From NCBI RefSeq assembly GCF_009720675.1, contig NZ_WNJO01000006.1:1-64000 (forward strand): DNA of 64,000 nt. Direction: 5' to 3'. Positions 36,601 to 42,814 of this stretch are shown piece by piece (positions within the stretch are counted from its first letter, which is position 1; the number at the start of each line of letters is the position of its first letter). The DNA comes from Secundilactobacillus folii. Its GTDB lineage: Bacteria > Bacillota > Bacilli > Lactobacillales > Lactobacillaceae. The position numbers and the translations under genes are program-made. The notes beneath the pieces are model-generated. The model was given only the letters and a program-made list of their open reading frames with translations. It made no database searches and had not been told where the DNA came from.

Positions 36601-38785
36601 GGCACTTGTGGCGAATAAGAGTTACAAGGCGACTGGTCTCCGCGGGAGTGACAGCGTTAAGTTCGATGAAAACGGTCAAGCTGAAGTGCAAATGACCGAC
36701 AAGCAGCAGGTGACCATCACTGGTTTACCGCACGGGATCCACTTAACCGTTAATGAAGCGGACTACGGCAAGCTGAACCCAACCTGGAACGTTAATAACC
36801 AGGGCGGCTACCAAGATCTGACGGCGGCAAATACCCCTGAAGTGACGATCGATGAAGATCAGACGCAAGTGGTTTCCTACAAGAACGTGCGGGATCTGGT
36901 TGGAAGTCTGCGAGTGGACAAGGTGGTGACTGGTGCTGAGACCGACGAAAAACGGACGTATGAATTTACCGTAGCAACTGAACTTAAAGCTGATGACGAC
37001 TACAAATTGATCGTTTACGATCGCAACTCGGGACAGTCACTGCATACTGATACGATTCAGTTTACGGATGGGCAAGCGAGCTTCAAACTAGCGGCTGACC
37101 AGTATGCGGTCATCAACGGGTTGCCGTTGGGTGATTACCAAGTCCGCGAAACCGATCCACAAGTGGCTAACATGACGACCACTTGGCAGGTGAATAATGA
37201 GGACATTCAAACGGGATTGGCAACGACGCCACAGACCGTGACTGAAAACGGCGTGCCACGGATCACCTTCACTAACCAGCTTCACACGGGCGACTTAGTG
37301 CTTGGAAAGCAGGTGACGGGTGATGCAACGGATGCTGACAAGAACCGAGACTTTGAGTTCAAGGTTACCGCACAGAAATCGGTTGACGGCGACTGGACTA
37401 AAGATGAGTCCGTTAACGGTCAGTACACGGCAACTAGAGCGACCAGCGACGGTCAGCAGACGACGACGAGTGTGACCTTTGACAAGGGCGAACTCAAAGT
37501 GAATTTGAAAGCTAACGAACGGCTTCAGATCAGTAATCTGCCAAGTGACATGCACCTAGTTGCGACCGAAACGCCGGTTGACGACTACGTGACTAGCCAC
37601 CAAATTAACAGTGGCAAAGTGGTTAACGGCAACACCAGTGATGTGGTGGCCATCCAAGACGGTAAGGATCAGCACGTGAAGTTCATTAATCATCGCCACT
37701 CAGGTAATTTAGTGCTTGAAAAGCAGGTGACGGGTGAAACGACGGAGGCTGACCTGAACCAGACGTTCGAGTTCACAGTGACAGCACAGAAGCTGGATGG
37801 TGACGATTGGATCCACGATAAGTCAGTGACTGGCAAATACCCGGCGACTAAGACCGGCGCCAACGGCCAGCAGACGACCAGCGTGACCTTTGATCAAGGC
37901 AAATTCACCGTGCATTTGAAAGCCAATGAACGGCTTGAAGTCGGCAACTTACCGAATGATATGCGGGTCGTGGTAACCGAAACACCAGCCAGTGGATACG
38001 TGTCAAGTTACCGACTGAACGGTGGGCGAGTGATTACTGGCAACACCAGTGACGTGGTGATGATCGAAGATGGCCTGGATCAGCACGTGACCTTCATCAA
38101 CGACCGGCCGAAGCAGGACAAACCAGCCTGGTTAGCACTGACTAAATCAGTGTTAGGAGCTGTCGGCGAACGCGACCGAAACTTCAACTTCACGGTCCGC
38201 TTCCTGGATGTTAATCTGGCACCGTTGTCTGGAACGTTGGACACGGTTCGCACCACTAGCACGGGCGGATACGAAACCAACCAGATGATGCTGAAACCGG
38301 ATGGTAGCACTCAAATTGCCTTAGCAGACGGCGAAACGATTCGCTGGCAGTTACCAAACGGGACGCATTATCAGATCACTGAGGACGATTACTCAGCGGA
38401 TGGTTACGTGACCAGCGTGAGTCAGGGGCTGGCACCAGAACGCAGTGGCTTAACGACCACGGGTGTGGTGACGAATTCCGCTCCGGCTGATGGCAAGGTG
38501 GTTTACTACAACCGCGCTGAACCAACACCGGATGAAGATCAGCCAACTACGACTGATGACGATACCGACACATCAATTCCTGGTGGATCTGGCAGTACAA
38601 CCACTGCATTGCCAGGGGGTACGAGTGGTACGACCGGTTCAGCTGGCACCACAGCGGGTGGTTCAAAGGGCATTCTGCCACAAACTGGCGAATGGCTGGC
38701 GCAAAACTGGCTGATGGTACTGGGTATCTTGATTCTGGTCAGTCTGCTAGGTATCGGTATCAAGCGGATGTGGAAACGTGACTGA
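30602..38785 (+). CDS. Giant LPQTG-anchored repeat adhesin
   Basis: This is a 2727-residue surface protein. The signal peptide is residues 1-27. Residues 30-180 form a beta-rich head. Residues 190-295 are an A/E/K-rich coiled coil. Residues about 310-1220 carry at least five adhesive-type domains, each opening with a W-x-V-x-(V/L)-N-like strand (EWTVTLTNEG, YSWNAQVTLN, KWTVKVNEA, TWTIGIGS, NWEVILNALG) followed by a T-(I/L)-x-D-x-L phrase. Residues about 1220-1325 form a SpaA/Cna-B-like domain (FQKINGETGDPLEGAKFKLQ). Ten DUF5979-like repeats of about 125-140 residues follow (about 1328-2640), each beginning G-x-L-x-L-x-K. A T/G/S-rich stalk leads to LPQTGE at about 2690, a membrane helix and KRMWKRD, the sortase A signal. 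It probably binds host or plant surfaces, which is inference. CGGAGGG precedes ATG 30602. Confidence 0.88.
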   Translation: MKKVLIQVISVITLVFGTCYQSVLALANDSQRIELSGVQLKDAQGNAPRQAKVDDKYQLEMTVTINNKDGDQQDGKAAVWLPEDQLQLLKDQVETTATVPDTNAKLIFERRKSKDLQVRWENVTTQATFQLHLPVSPRTTMTSMALPLAVGTQKGVLQPLTVVGADTDDDQLAEAGEATGLPTDLLSSLDSFIQAQQAQEAAAAEAKAKQEAEAQAKAEAEKQKEQEAAAKKAAAEEEAEAQREAEKKAEQDAADKEKEAAKTEAALKTHKADASAEAKNDGAARETNDQKTTRAGKDLGKLLQSNTDPKDKTLFDAVKITANGQTYELDPSEPTDISDLENFNLIYEWDSESLLKKLNNIDVHNGDYYDFRIYGLEKFNGSRSGSITDNGNVEYATWTLTEGEDDQGKYQEIRVTFTNESMNRTQVKYQMSFEQKYTGNGPIDFEYNDEASWTVDPSETKALLAKSGKFIGNNQIEWTVTLTNEGQTMFSDLKLNDTLLHAGTSFQDQSFVADIADSWTVKYQNIEGDLKGNFDLVPDGKKLTLNGKGNEEVLDDLVFTFRTSYEAGTTGTFANRIGGKIGEKITLAQKEATISTASLSKSSTGYADGIYSWNAQVTLNLGQYATAEERQDALQSLKLTDTISGAHAFDAEQLDLKIVTGGNKDVTDLFDYQIDGKELVITPKNDTISDLISILGENENTLTLTYKTVESGEGAIGNEKNSIRMEMDDSSQDKGSSGTGDQLIVKNGELIRDVYQDDSAHIKWTVKVNEAQRKFNQLTVIDLLPEGATHEDVSNILINNQSLDDVKGVQLTNGSVKNDTQTGKNLYNFEENENNARKALKFVFDQNYSGEKITITFETKHAWASSYKNDVGATTGDRWDYTYSTVNVGERILKNAYKDSRLNLVENDPESSKNNVTWTIGIGSRLNTVFGTKDDQINQITIKELLNRDGPKYLSFPENADDYKLYKVSNKGEKEAEIPKSEYTVKWSNDPETDQRTFTIEFNSKADDKGYSFLEFEFSTPINLRAWEEENPEGEKLPDTHIFYNDALVSYKGQDEMKVGSSVPMSSTGIYGQKTVKGGKTNEINWEVILNALGRDIGKPTITDTLTGNHLHSISPDDFELSLVDVIHEKEGNHYKVEVDKNGDTQKLVRDEDYTIEINDNQMTIKLLTNVDRPLALNYKTFVSDRSDTYQNHVEISAKGQSTSFDKSHTLSGSAFMTSWGVRFQKINGETGDPLEGAKFKLQWKVGGEWTDAEKLDGSGTYGTVTSNEQGYVQFHLMGTLTQYRLVEVGTPAGFDSQMPPMEFDFKRAQTENWQTNTPQIKNYSTSVGNLTLAKQTKNLDESKSFKFEIQAVDDNGNVDTNFHGTYDLESGGQVTFENGVSESIQLTGGQSRTIRDLPIEKVAADGTKSDRHYVVRETSHSDDYTTQVTVNNQTVAGTTSPAFTLTQGSATAVIVHFLNTAAKGDLELKKTVSSDVAADHTRDFQFTIKADDAQKVAGKSYDAEGVTNSVTFNDQGEAKVTMRDNQNLRVKNLPEGVKFNVTEEPADKFTTTWSLNGQEYGTGPSDLTIDANKVQLITFKNAKVLSGQLQVEKQIAGAVKDDQAFKFQIQTDPNLNGSYPYATYHVDTQKPGPAGQIEFKNGQATLELTGQQYAVISELPLDTKYTVSEVDPDVPGMTTTWQAGSNKGEGLVAQPITLQNANEIANATFTNALPNGSLRLTKKVVSQHVGDQTIGFKFEIQAADEDVDLVKGREFQVDSGNQDSISFNDDGLATATLAGNESLVIKGLPADVTLKVTEVNYGDFQASYNIGGGNAVESNVAEVAIKDDGQTTVNYTNTRPGEGSLLLEKRAEGQFPTSGKVDFTVTADDKDLNKTFDAQVRTVNGDPVSQKVTFENGVANVSFKPGETMLIKHLPEQDYQVTEAKQADNVVTSWETDQAEGNGLTADKVGVTADTTSRVMFINKVQTGDLTLNKWVTSHDDADLKKEFKFTITAADADVALVANKSYKATGLRGSDSVKFDENGQAEVQMTDKQQVTITGLPHGIHLTVNEADYGKLNPTWNVNNQGGYQDLTAANTPEVTIDEDQTQVVSYKNVRDLVGSLRVDKVVTGAETDEKRTYEFTVATELKADDDYKLIVYDRNSGQSLHTDTIQFTDGQASFKLAADQYAVINGLPLGDYQVRETDPQVANMTTTWQVNNEDIQTGLATTPQTVTENGVPRITFTNQLHTGDLVLGKQVTGDATDADKNRDFEFKVTAQKSVDGDWTKDESVNGQYTATRATSDGQQTTTSVTFDKGELKVNLKANERLQISNLPSDMHLVATETPVDDYVTSHQINSGKVVNGNTSDVVAIQDGKDQHVKFINHRHSGNLVLEKQVTGETTEADLNQTFEFTVTAQKLDGDDWIHDKSVTGKYPATKTGANGQQTTSVTFDQGKFTVHLKANERLEVGNLPNDMRVVVTETPASGYVSSYRLNGGRVITGNTSDVVMIEDGLDQHVTFINDRPKQDKPAWLALTKSVLGAVGERDRNFNFTVRFLDVNLAPLSGTLDTVRTTSTGGYETNQMMLKPDGSTQIALADGETIRWQLPNGTHYQITEDDYSADGYVTSVSQGLAPERSGLTTTGVVTNSAPADGKVVYYNRAEPTPDEDQPTTTDDDTDTSIPGGSGSTTTALPGGTSGTTGSAGTTAGGSKGILPQTGEWLAQNWLMVLGILILVSLLGIGIKRMWKRD
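34584..38530 (+). repeat. Ten tandem protein-coding repeats in the adhesin
   Basis: The repeat units start near 34584, 34993, 35358, 35746, 36130, 36507, 36901, 37290, 37706 and 38125. Each unit encodes a G-x-L-x-L-x-K start, an F-x-F-x-(I/V) strand, a V-T-F-x-x-G turn, an L-P phrase with V-T-E/V-x-E, and a closing F-x-N. Units 8 and 9 are the most alike, also at DNA level, suggesting recent duplication; the last is the most divergent. Confidence 0.85.
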
Positions 38786-38866
38786 TGCATGGATGAAATA
38801 GTGGTTTGAGGTGCGAGGTGATGGTGGTTAGCTGAGAAATTAGCTGACGGTCAATGACACAAGATG

Positions 38867-38907
38867 ACCGAGGTGCGGTTCCGGTGAGGACTGCACCTCG
38901 GTTTTTG
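38867..38907 (+). terminator. Intrinsic terminator
   Basis: ACCGAGGTGC and GCACCTCGGT form a 10-bp perfect stem followed by TTTTT. It is the likely end of the adhesin transcript. Confidence 0.85.
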
Positions 38908-39039
38908 GTTTGGGTTTTAACTCGCTTGGCGTCGTGAATGCCAGTTGTACCACCTTTTCTGAAAGTGCGGTCAATGTGGTTTGAAGTTTAGTAGGCAGTT
39001 CGCGTGAAACGCGTGTTGAGGGTGGGTGGCAATGAAGGG

Positions 39040-39292
39040 GCGGGATGTGAACGGAGCGGAAGGAAAACGGGCAGACCGTTGTGAAGGCAGCAGTTAGCGA
39101 ACGTTTTGGGTTCGCTTACTGCTGCGCGAGACGGAAGAGATCCGACCGAACGAAGGGAGGTCTAGCTCTGGAGCGAGCCATAACGGGCTGCCCGTTTTCC
39201 TGGAGGGGAGTGGCATACACAACACACGCAGCTCAAGTTTTCTTGGCGCTAAATCGGTTTGCTTAGCGTCAACCGCCCAATTCACGTCCCGC
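39040..39292. repeat. Large nested inverted-repeat element, multibranched
   Basis: The outer arms are GCGGGATGTGAA (39040-39051) and TTCACGTCCCGC (39281-39292). A second pair, GGAAAACGGGCAGACCGTT (39062-39080) and AACGGGCTGCCCGTTTTCC (39182-39200), has one mismatch. Inside it is an inner pair, GCAGCAGTTAGCGAAC (39087-39102) and GTTCGCTTACTGCTGC (39110-39125). A fourth pair is TTGGCGCTAA (39243-39252) and TTAGCGTCAA (39263-39272). The helices nest without crossing, as in a folded RNA or a composite palindromic repeat. No protein gene is present. It lies between the adhesin terminator and rpiA. Confidence 0.6.
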
Positions 39293-39421
39293 AAGCCAAC
39301 GCCACCAGCCCACAAACTGTATTTCATAAAACCGTTACCATTGACCCCGGTGCAAGAAACGCATAATATATTAGCTAGAAATAAAGTATCGTTAAGCGAT
39401 AATGAACTCAGGAGGATGCTG

Positions 39422-40102
39422 ATGAAGACGCAAGATGAACTCAAAAAAATTGCCGGCTACAAGGCCGCAGACTTAGTTGAAGATGGAATGACAGTAGGAC
39501 TGGGGACGGGTTCCACCGTCCGCTACCTGCTGGACGCGCTAGGCGAACGGATCAAGAAGGATGGCGTGCACTTCACCGGCGTGCCAACTTCTAAGCGGAC
39601 TGCGGATTACGGCGCTAAGCTGGGCATGGAGATCAAGTCGCTGGACGAAGTTGACACCATGGACATCACGATCGACGGCGCCGATGAAGTCGACCCGCAG
39701 ATCAATGGGATCAAAGGCGGCGGCGGTGCGCAGACCTGGGAAAAACTGGTTGCGACCAACTCCAAGCAGTGCGCCTGGATCGTCGACGAAAGCAAAATGG
39801 TCGACCAGTTAGGCAAGTTCCCGCTGCCAGTTGAAGTGCTGGAGTACGGTCATCATCAGCTGGTTAAGCGGCTGTCTGACTTGGGTTACAACCCGGTCGT
39901 GCGTGAAAAGGACGGCGGCTTATTCCGGACGGATGAAGGCAATATCATTGTTGACCTGCACCTGGGTAAGATTGCCGCACCATATGATTTGGCAGACGAA
40001 CTCAGCAACATGACCGGTGTGGTTGAACACGGTTTATTCCTGGATATGACTCAAACAGTTGTTATTGGTACACAGGATGGTGCAGTCGTTAAAACCAAGT
40101 AA
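39422..40102 (+). CDS. rpiA: Ribose-5-phosphate isomerase A
   Basis: This 226-residue enzyme interconverts ribose-5-phosphate and ribulose-5-phosphate, linking the pentose phosphate/phosphoketolase route to nucleotide synthesis. Motifs: GLGTGSTVRYLLDAL (phosphate loop), ITIDGADEVDPQINGIKGGG (catalytic Asp and Lys), GGGGAQTWEKLVA (keeps the catalytic Glu; TW replaces the common LR or TR) and a C-terminal GVVEHGLFLDM. The start is ATG 39422, six bases after AGGAGG; the longer reading from 39341 has no ribosome site. It is monocistronic with a terminator directly after. Confidence 0.95.
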   Translation: MKTQDELKKIAGYKAADLVEDGMTVGLGTGSTVRYLLDALGERIKKDGVHFTGVPTSKRTADYGAKLGMEIKSLDEVDTMDITIDGADEVDPQINGIKGGGGAQTWEKLVATNSKQCAWIVDESKMVDQLGKFPLPVEVLEYGHHQLVKRLSDLGYNPVVREKDGGLFRTDEGNIIVDLHLGKIAAPYDLADELSNMTGVVEHGLFLDMTQTVVIGTQDGAVVKTK

Positions 40103-40107
40103 ATACT

Positions 40108-40141
40108 AGCAGACCGGCGTTTCTAGCGGGTCTGCTTTTTT
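40108..40141 (+). terminator. Intrinsic terminator
   Basis: AGCAGACC and GGGTCTGCT pair, followed by TTTTTT. It ends rpiA. Confidence 0.85.
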
Positions 40142-40198
40142 GATTGTGATAGGTGCTCAGAAAATCACAAAAAAGTCGAAAAATTTTTGGCATTTTTA

Positions 40199-40227
40199 TT
40201 GTAACCGGTTTCAAGTCATGTTATTAT
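40199..40227 (+). promoter_or_regulatory. Strong promoter overlapped by a perfect cre site
   Basis: The -35 is TTGTAA (40199-40204). A 17-base spacer ends in TG, and the -10 is TATTAT (40222-40227, an extended TGnTATTAT). The 15-mer TTGTAACCGGTTTCA at 40199-40213 fits the cre consensus WTGNAANCGNWNNCW at every defined position. A start at about 40234 would produce the large RNA. CcpA binding here would block polymerase; this is inferred from position. Confidence 0.72.
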
Positions 40228-40233
40228 ATAACC

Positions 40234-40841
40234 GTGGAAGAGATAAGAAGCCGAAACCAGAACGTTTCCAAGTTGTAGAGTTACACCGATTATGAAGTTG
40301 ATCCCGTTTTGTAGATCGAAGTGAATGATTGGTAACAGACAGCATCAACGTTTGGTTCCAATGTAACAGGATTTCAGAGTTTCAAGATTCACGGTTTAAG
40401 CGAGAATTTCTAACGAACACTAGCCACCTAAGGTTTTTGTTTCACCACTAACTGAATATGAGTTACATGCTTAGCGTTTCTGCTAAAACGTGCGAATGTC
40501 TTAGATTTAGTAACATGTTCTTAGGGGTTACAAAGGGTTCGAATGTGATGTAGGCTGGGTTTATGCGATGGTTATGTAATAACCTTTGGAGTGTAAAGAG
40601 TCGAAGTCATGAGATTCAAGAGTTGAAAGTTTTATCTCATCTGGTCAAACGGTAATTGAAACTGACATATGTAATGACAAATAGATTACGGCAGTTGACT
40701 AGAAATATGTTTATGAGGCGATAGACTATTAATTTAATGTTTACGAAGCGGGTCTGCTGGTTTGCCGGCCGCGTCTCTTCCAAAGCGTCATAGGGGCTCA
40801 AGGGTGAGTGCATAATATATCAACCTTGAGTCTTATTTTTT
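40234..40841 (+). ncRNA. Candidate large structured RNA (~600 nt)
   Basis: The interval has no open frame with a ribosome site. It is preceded by a strong promoter and ends in a strong terminator. The 5' end GGAAGAGA (40236-40243) is complementary to TCTCTTCC (40774-40781), closing the whole molecule. Internal hairpins include ATGAGAT (40609-40615) with ATCTCAT (40634-40640), GGTTA/TAACC at 40570-40584, and TTAGC/GCTAA at 40471-40486. A possible long-range pair is CCTAAG (40429-40434) with CTTAGG (40520-40525). Size and style recall the ornate large RNAs ROOL and GOLLD, which occur in Lactobacillales. I cannot align to those models, so class membership is a hypothesis and a new class is possible. 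It sits in single copy between rpiA and the nucleoside genes. Confidence 0.62.
40796..40841 (+). terminator. Terminator of the large RNA
   Basis: GCTCAAGGGTGA (40796-40807) and TCAACCTTGAGTC (40820-40832) form a 12-bp stem with one mismatch; TTATTTTTT follows. It lies 15 bp after the closing helix of the candidate RNA. Confidence 0.82.
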
Positions 40842-40883
40842 GGGCTAATTTGCGGTTAAATGCATTTTGAATGACAGTCATGG

Positions 40884-40989
40884 TATAATAAAGATCCTTG
40901 GCAGGGGCAACTCGAGAAAAATATGGGCATTTTTCTTGACTGTAAAAGGATTTACTTGTTGTAACCACGGCAATGCAAATCCTTTTTTC
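40884..40989 (+). ncRNA. Short leader RNA with terminator, possible attenuator
   Basis: The extended -10 TGGTATAAT (TATAAT 40884-40889) predicts a start near 40896. The transcript contains a hairpin TCGAGAAAAAT/ATTTTTCTTGA around ATGGGC (about 40912-40938). It ends with a terminator, AAAGGATTT (40945-40953) and AAATCCTTTTTT (40978-40989). GATCCTT at 40893-40899 could pair instead with AAGGAT of the terminator stem, giving mutually exclusive folds as in riboswitches and attenuators. The nucleoside transporter gene starts 375 bp downstream. No known riboswitch class was recognised; it may simply be an sRNA. Confidence 0.5.
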
Positions 40990-41365
40990 TTTGCTAAAAT
41001 CGGACTGTGACTCACATCTCTTTCACTAACCGACAGTGCTTAACCTCTCAACCACGTTAGTTAAACCGTTTAACCGTTTTGGTTTTCGAAACTGCTGTTT
41101 ACGGCTTTCACGAAACCATGTAGAATTAGTCCTAGCTTACTTGTTCATTTCAAAACGAGTGAGTGGAGGGTGTATTTATTCGCCGTTTGGCATCGGTCAA
41201 TCGAAACAGGTACCTGATACAGTGCGGGGCAGTCGTTAACGCTTGGTTCACGTGTAAGAGCCATTATTCATTCAGCCACACAAGCGTTAAGAACTGATGA
41301 TCACTGAATGGTGTTGCGAGCGACTGAGGCCAGGCAGCCAAATTTTAGAAAGAGGGTTTAGTTTA
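40990..41365. other. Long leader or spacer before the nucleoside genes
   Basis: A 375-bp stretch without a credible gene. It contains AACGCTTG (41239-41246) and a complementary CAAGCGTT (41282-41289) enclosing a possible large hairpin. Within it, 41245-41260 (TGGTTCACGTGTAAGA) resembles parS at 13 of 16 positions. GAGGG at about 41353 serves the next gene. Confidence 0.35.
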
Positions 41366-42625
41366 ATGTCGATGTACTTAATCGTCAACATTATTGGGGT
41401 TTTGGTATACCTCGGGATCGCGTTTCTGTTCTCGAAGAGTAAAAAGACGATCAACTGGCGTTCAACGATCATTGTTTTGGTGCTGAACTTAGTGATTGCC
41501 TGGATCTTAACCAGTTTTGCGTGGGGTCGTGACGCGGTGCAAGCCGCAGCCAACGCATTCAACTGGTTGGTCCAAGTGGCTTACCAAGGAATCGTGTTTG
41601 CGCTTCCTAACTGGGTAACGCCACAGTTCGGTGGGACTGCGAAGTCCATGAACTTCGTTACTAGTTCATTGCTTCCAATCCTGTTGATCGTTCCAATGTT
41701 TGATATCTTGACCTACATTGGTGTCTTGCCTTGGATCATTAAATGGATCGGCCGTGGCCTGTCAGCCATTACTGGTCAGCCAAAGTTCGAATCATTCTTC
41801 TCAGTTGAAATGATGTTTCTTGGCAACACCGAAGCCTTAGCCGTTTCTCGTCTGCAGATCCAAACCATGCGGGCAGAACGGAACGTCACTTTGGCCATGA
41901 TGTCCATGTCATGTATCACGGCGTCAATCGTCGGGGCTTATACCCAAATGGTCCCAGGTAACTACGTCTTGACCGCGATACCACTGAACATTTTGAACGC
42001 CATTATCGTGACCAACATTTTGAACCCGGTCAAGGTCACTAAAGATGAGGATACCATTGCTAAGATCGGTGGCAATTCAGCCGCTGAAGAAGCCGAAATG
42101 GACGATGGTAAAAAAGAACCGTTCTTCTCGTTTCTGGGTGACTCGATCCTGGGTGCCGGCCGTTTGATTTTGATCATTACCGCTAACGTTATCGCTTTCG
42201 TGGCCTTAGCTGCTTTGATCGATAGACTGCTCGGTCTGATCAACCCATGGCTATCACTGGAACACATTTTGGGGATCATCATGTTCCCATTTGCTTGGTT
42301 AATGGGACTCGATGTCCACGACGCCTTCCAGTTTGCACAATACATGGGGACGAAGTTAGTTACTAATGAATTCGTTGTTATGGGTAAGATTGCCCCAACG
42401 ATTCACGATGTTGCCAAGTACGGCGCGCACTATCAAGCACAATTGACAGTCTTCCTGACGTCATTTGCTAACTTCAGTACTACTGGTATGATTATCGGGG
42501 CCTTCAAAGGCTTGGCGGACAAAGAGTCCAACACCTTGATCTCCAAGAACGTTGGCTACATGCTGCTGTCTGGTATCTTAGTTTCACTGCTATCAGCTGG
42601 TATCGTGGGCCTGTTCATCTGGTAA
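41366..42625 (+). CDS. Concentrative nucleoside transporter (CNT/NupC family)
   Basis: This is a 419-residue membrane protein importing nucleosides with protons. It has about ten hydrophobic segments. CNT signatures are an N-terminal MSMYLIVNIIGVLVYLGIAF, the core GQPKFESFFSVEMMFLGNTE (nucleoside-contacting E/N), MTLAMMSMSCITAS-like helices with AYTQMVPGNYVLTA, and a C-terminal GKIAPTIHDVAK then LTSFANFSTTGMIIGAFKGL. The start ATG 41366 follows AGAGGG; the open frame before it is not hydrophobic. It leads a salvage group with an NCS2 permease and a nucleoside hydrolase. Purine versus pyrimidine preference cannot be read here. Confidence 0.9.
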   Translation: MSMYLIVNIIGVLVYLGIAFLFSKSKKTINWRSTIIVLVLNLVIAWILTSFAWGRDAVQAAANAFNWLVQVAYQGIVFALPNWVTPQFGGTAKSMNFVTSSLLPILLIVPMFDILTYIGVLPWIIKWIGRGLSAITGQPKFESFFSVEMMFLGNTEALAVSRLQIQTMRAERNVTLAMMSMSCITASIVGAYTQMVPGNYVLTAIPLNILNAIIVTNILNPVKVTKDEDTIAKIGGNSAAEEAEMDDGKKEPFFSFLGDSILGAGRLILIITANVIAFVALAALIDRLLGLINPWLSLEHILGIIMFPFAWLMGLDVHDAFQFAQYMGTKLVTNEFVVMGKIAPTIHDVAKYGAHYQAQLTVFLTSFANFSTTGMIIGAFKGLADKESNTLISKNVGYMLLSGILVSLLSAGIVGLFIW

Positions 42626-42655
42626 TTGCCGTTTAAACAAGAATGAATTTTCACA

Positions 42656-42704
42656 CCACGAACAGCCCAGATCGCGCATATCATTACGGTCTGGGCTGTT
42701 GTGG
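42656..42704 (+). promoter_or_regulatory. Strong intercistronic hairpin
   Basis: CCACGAACAGCCCAGA (42656-42671) and TCTGGGCTGTTGTGG (42690-42704) form a stem of about 15 bp without a T-run. It lies between the nucleoside transporter and the NCS2 permease and could be a weak terminator or an mRNA-processing/stability hairpin. Confidence 0.5.
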
Positions 42705-42814
42705 CCTAGGGTGTCGAAACTGGCTCAAATGCCAGCTGAAACCCATTTTCACAGACGTGAAGATGCAACCCCGATCACAGCCGTCTCAACGACGAAAGGA
42801 TAGGGATTATTTTC

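Noticed and set aside
39081-39266. Short plus-strand open frame inside the inverted-repeat element
   Set aside because: No ribosome site, and its sequence is fully explained by the nested inverted repeats.
40893-40989. Purine or preQ1 riboswitch upstream of the nucleoside genes
   Set aside because: The conserved aptamer words of those classes were not found; only an attenuator-like arrangement can be supported.
41245-41260. TGGTTCACGTGTAAGA as a parS site
   Set aside because: Only 13 of 16 positions match and the three mismatches break the palindrome. parS sites are normally near-perfect. Kept only as a remark.
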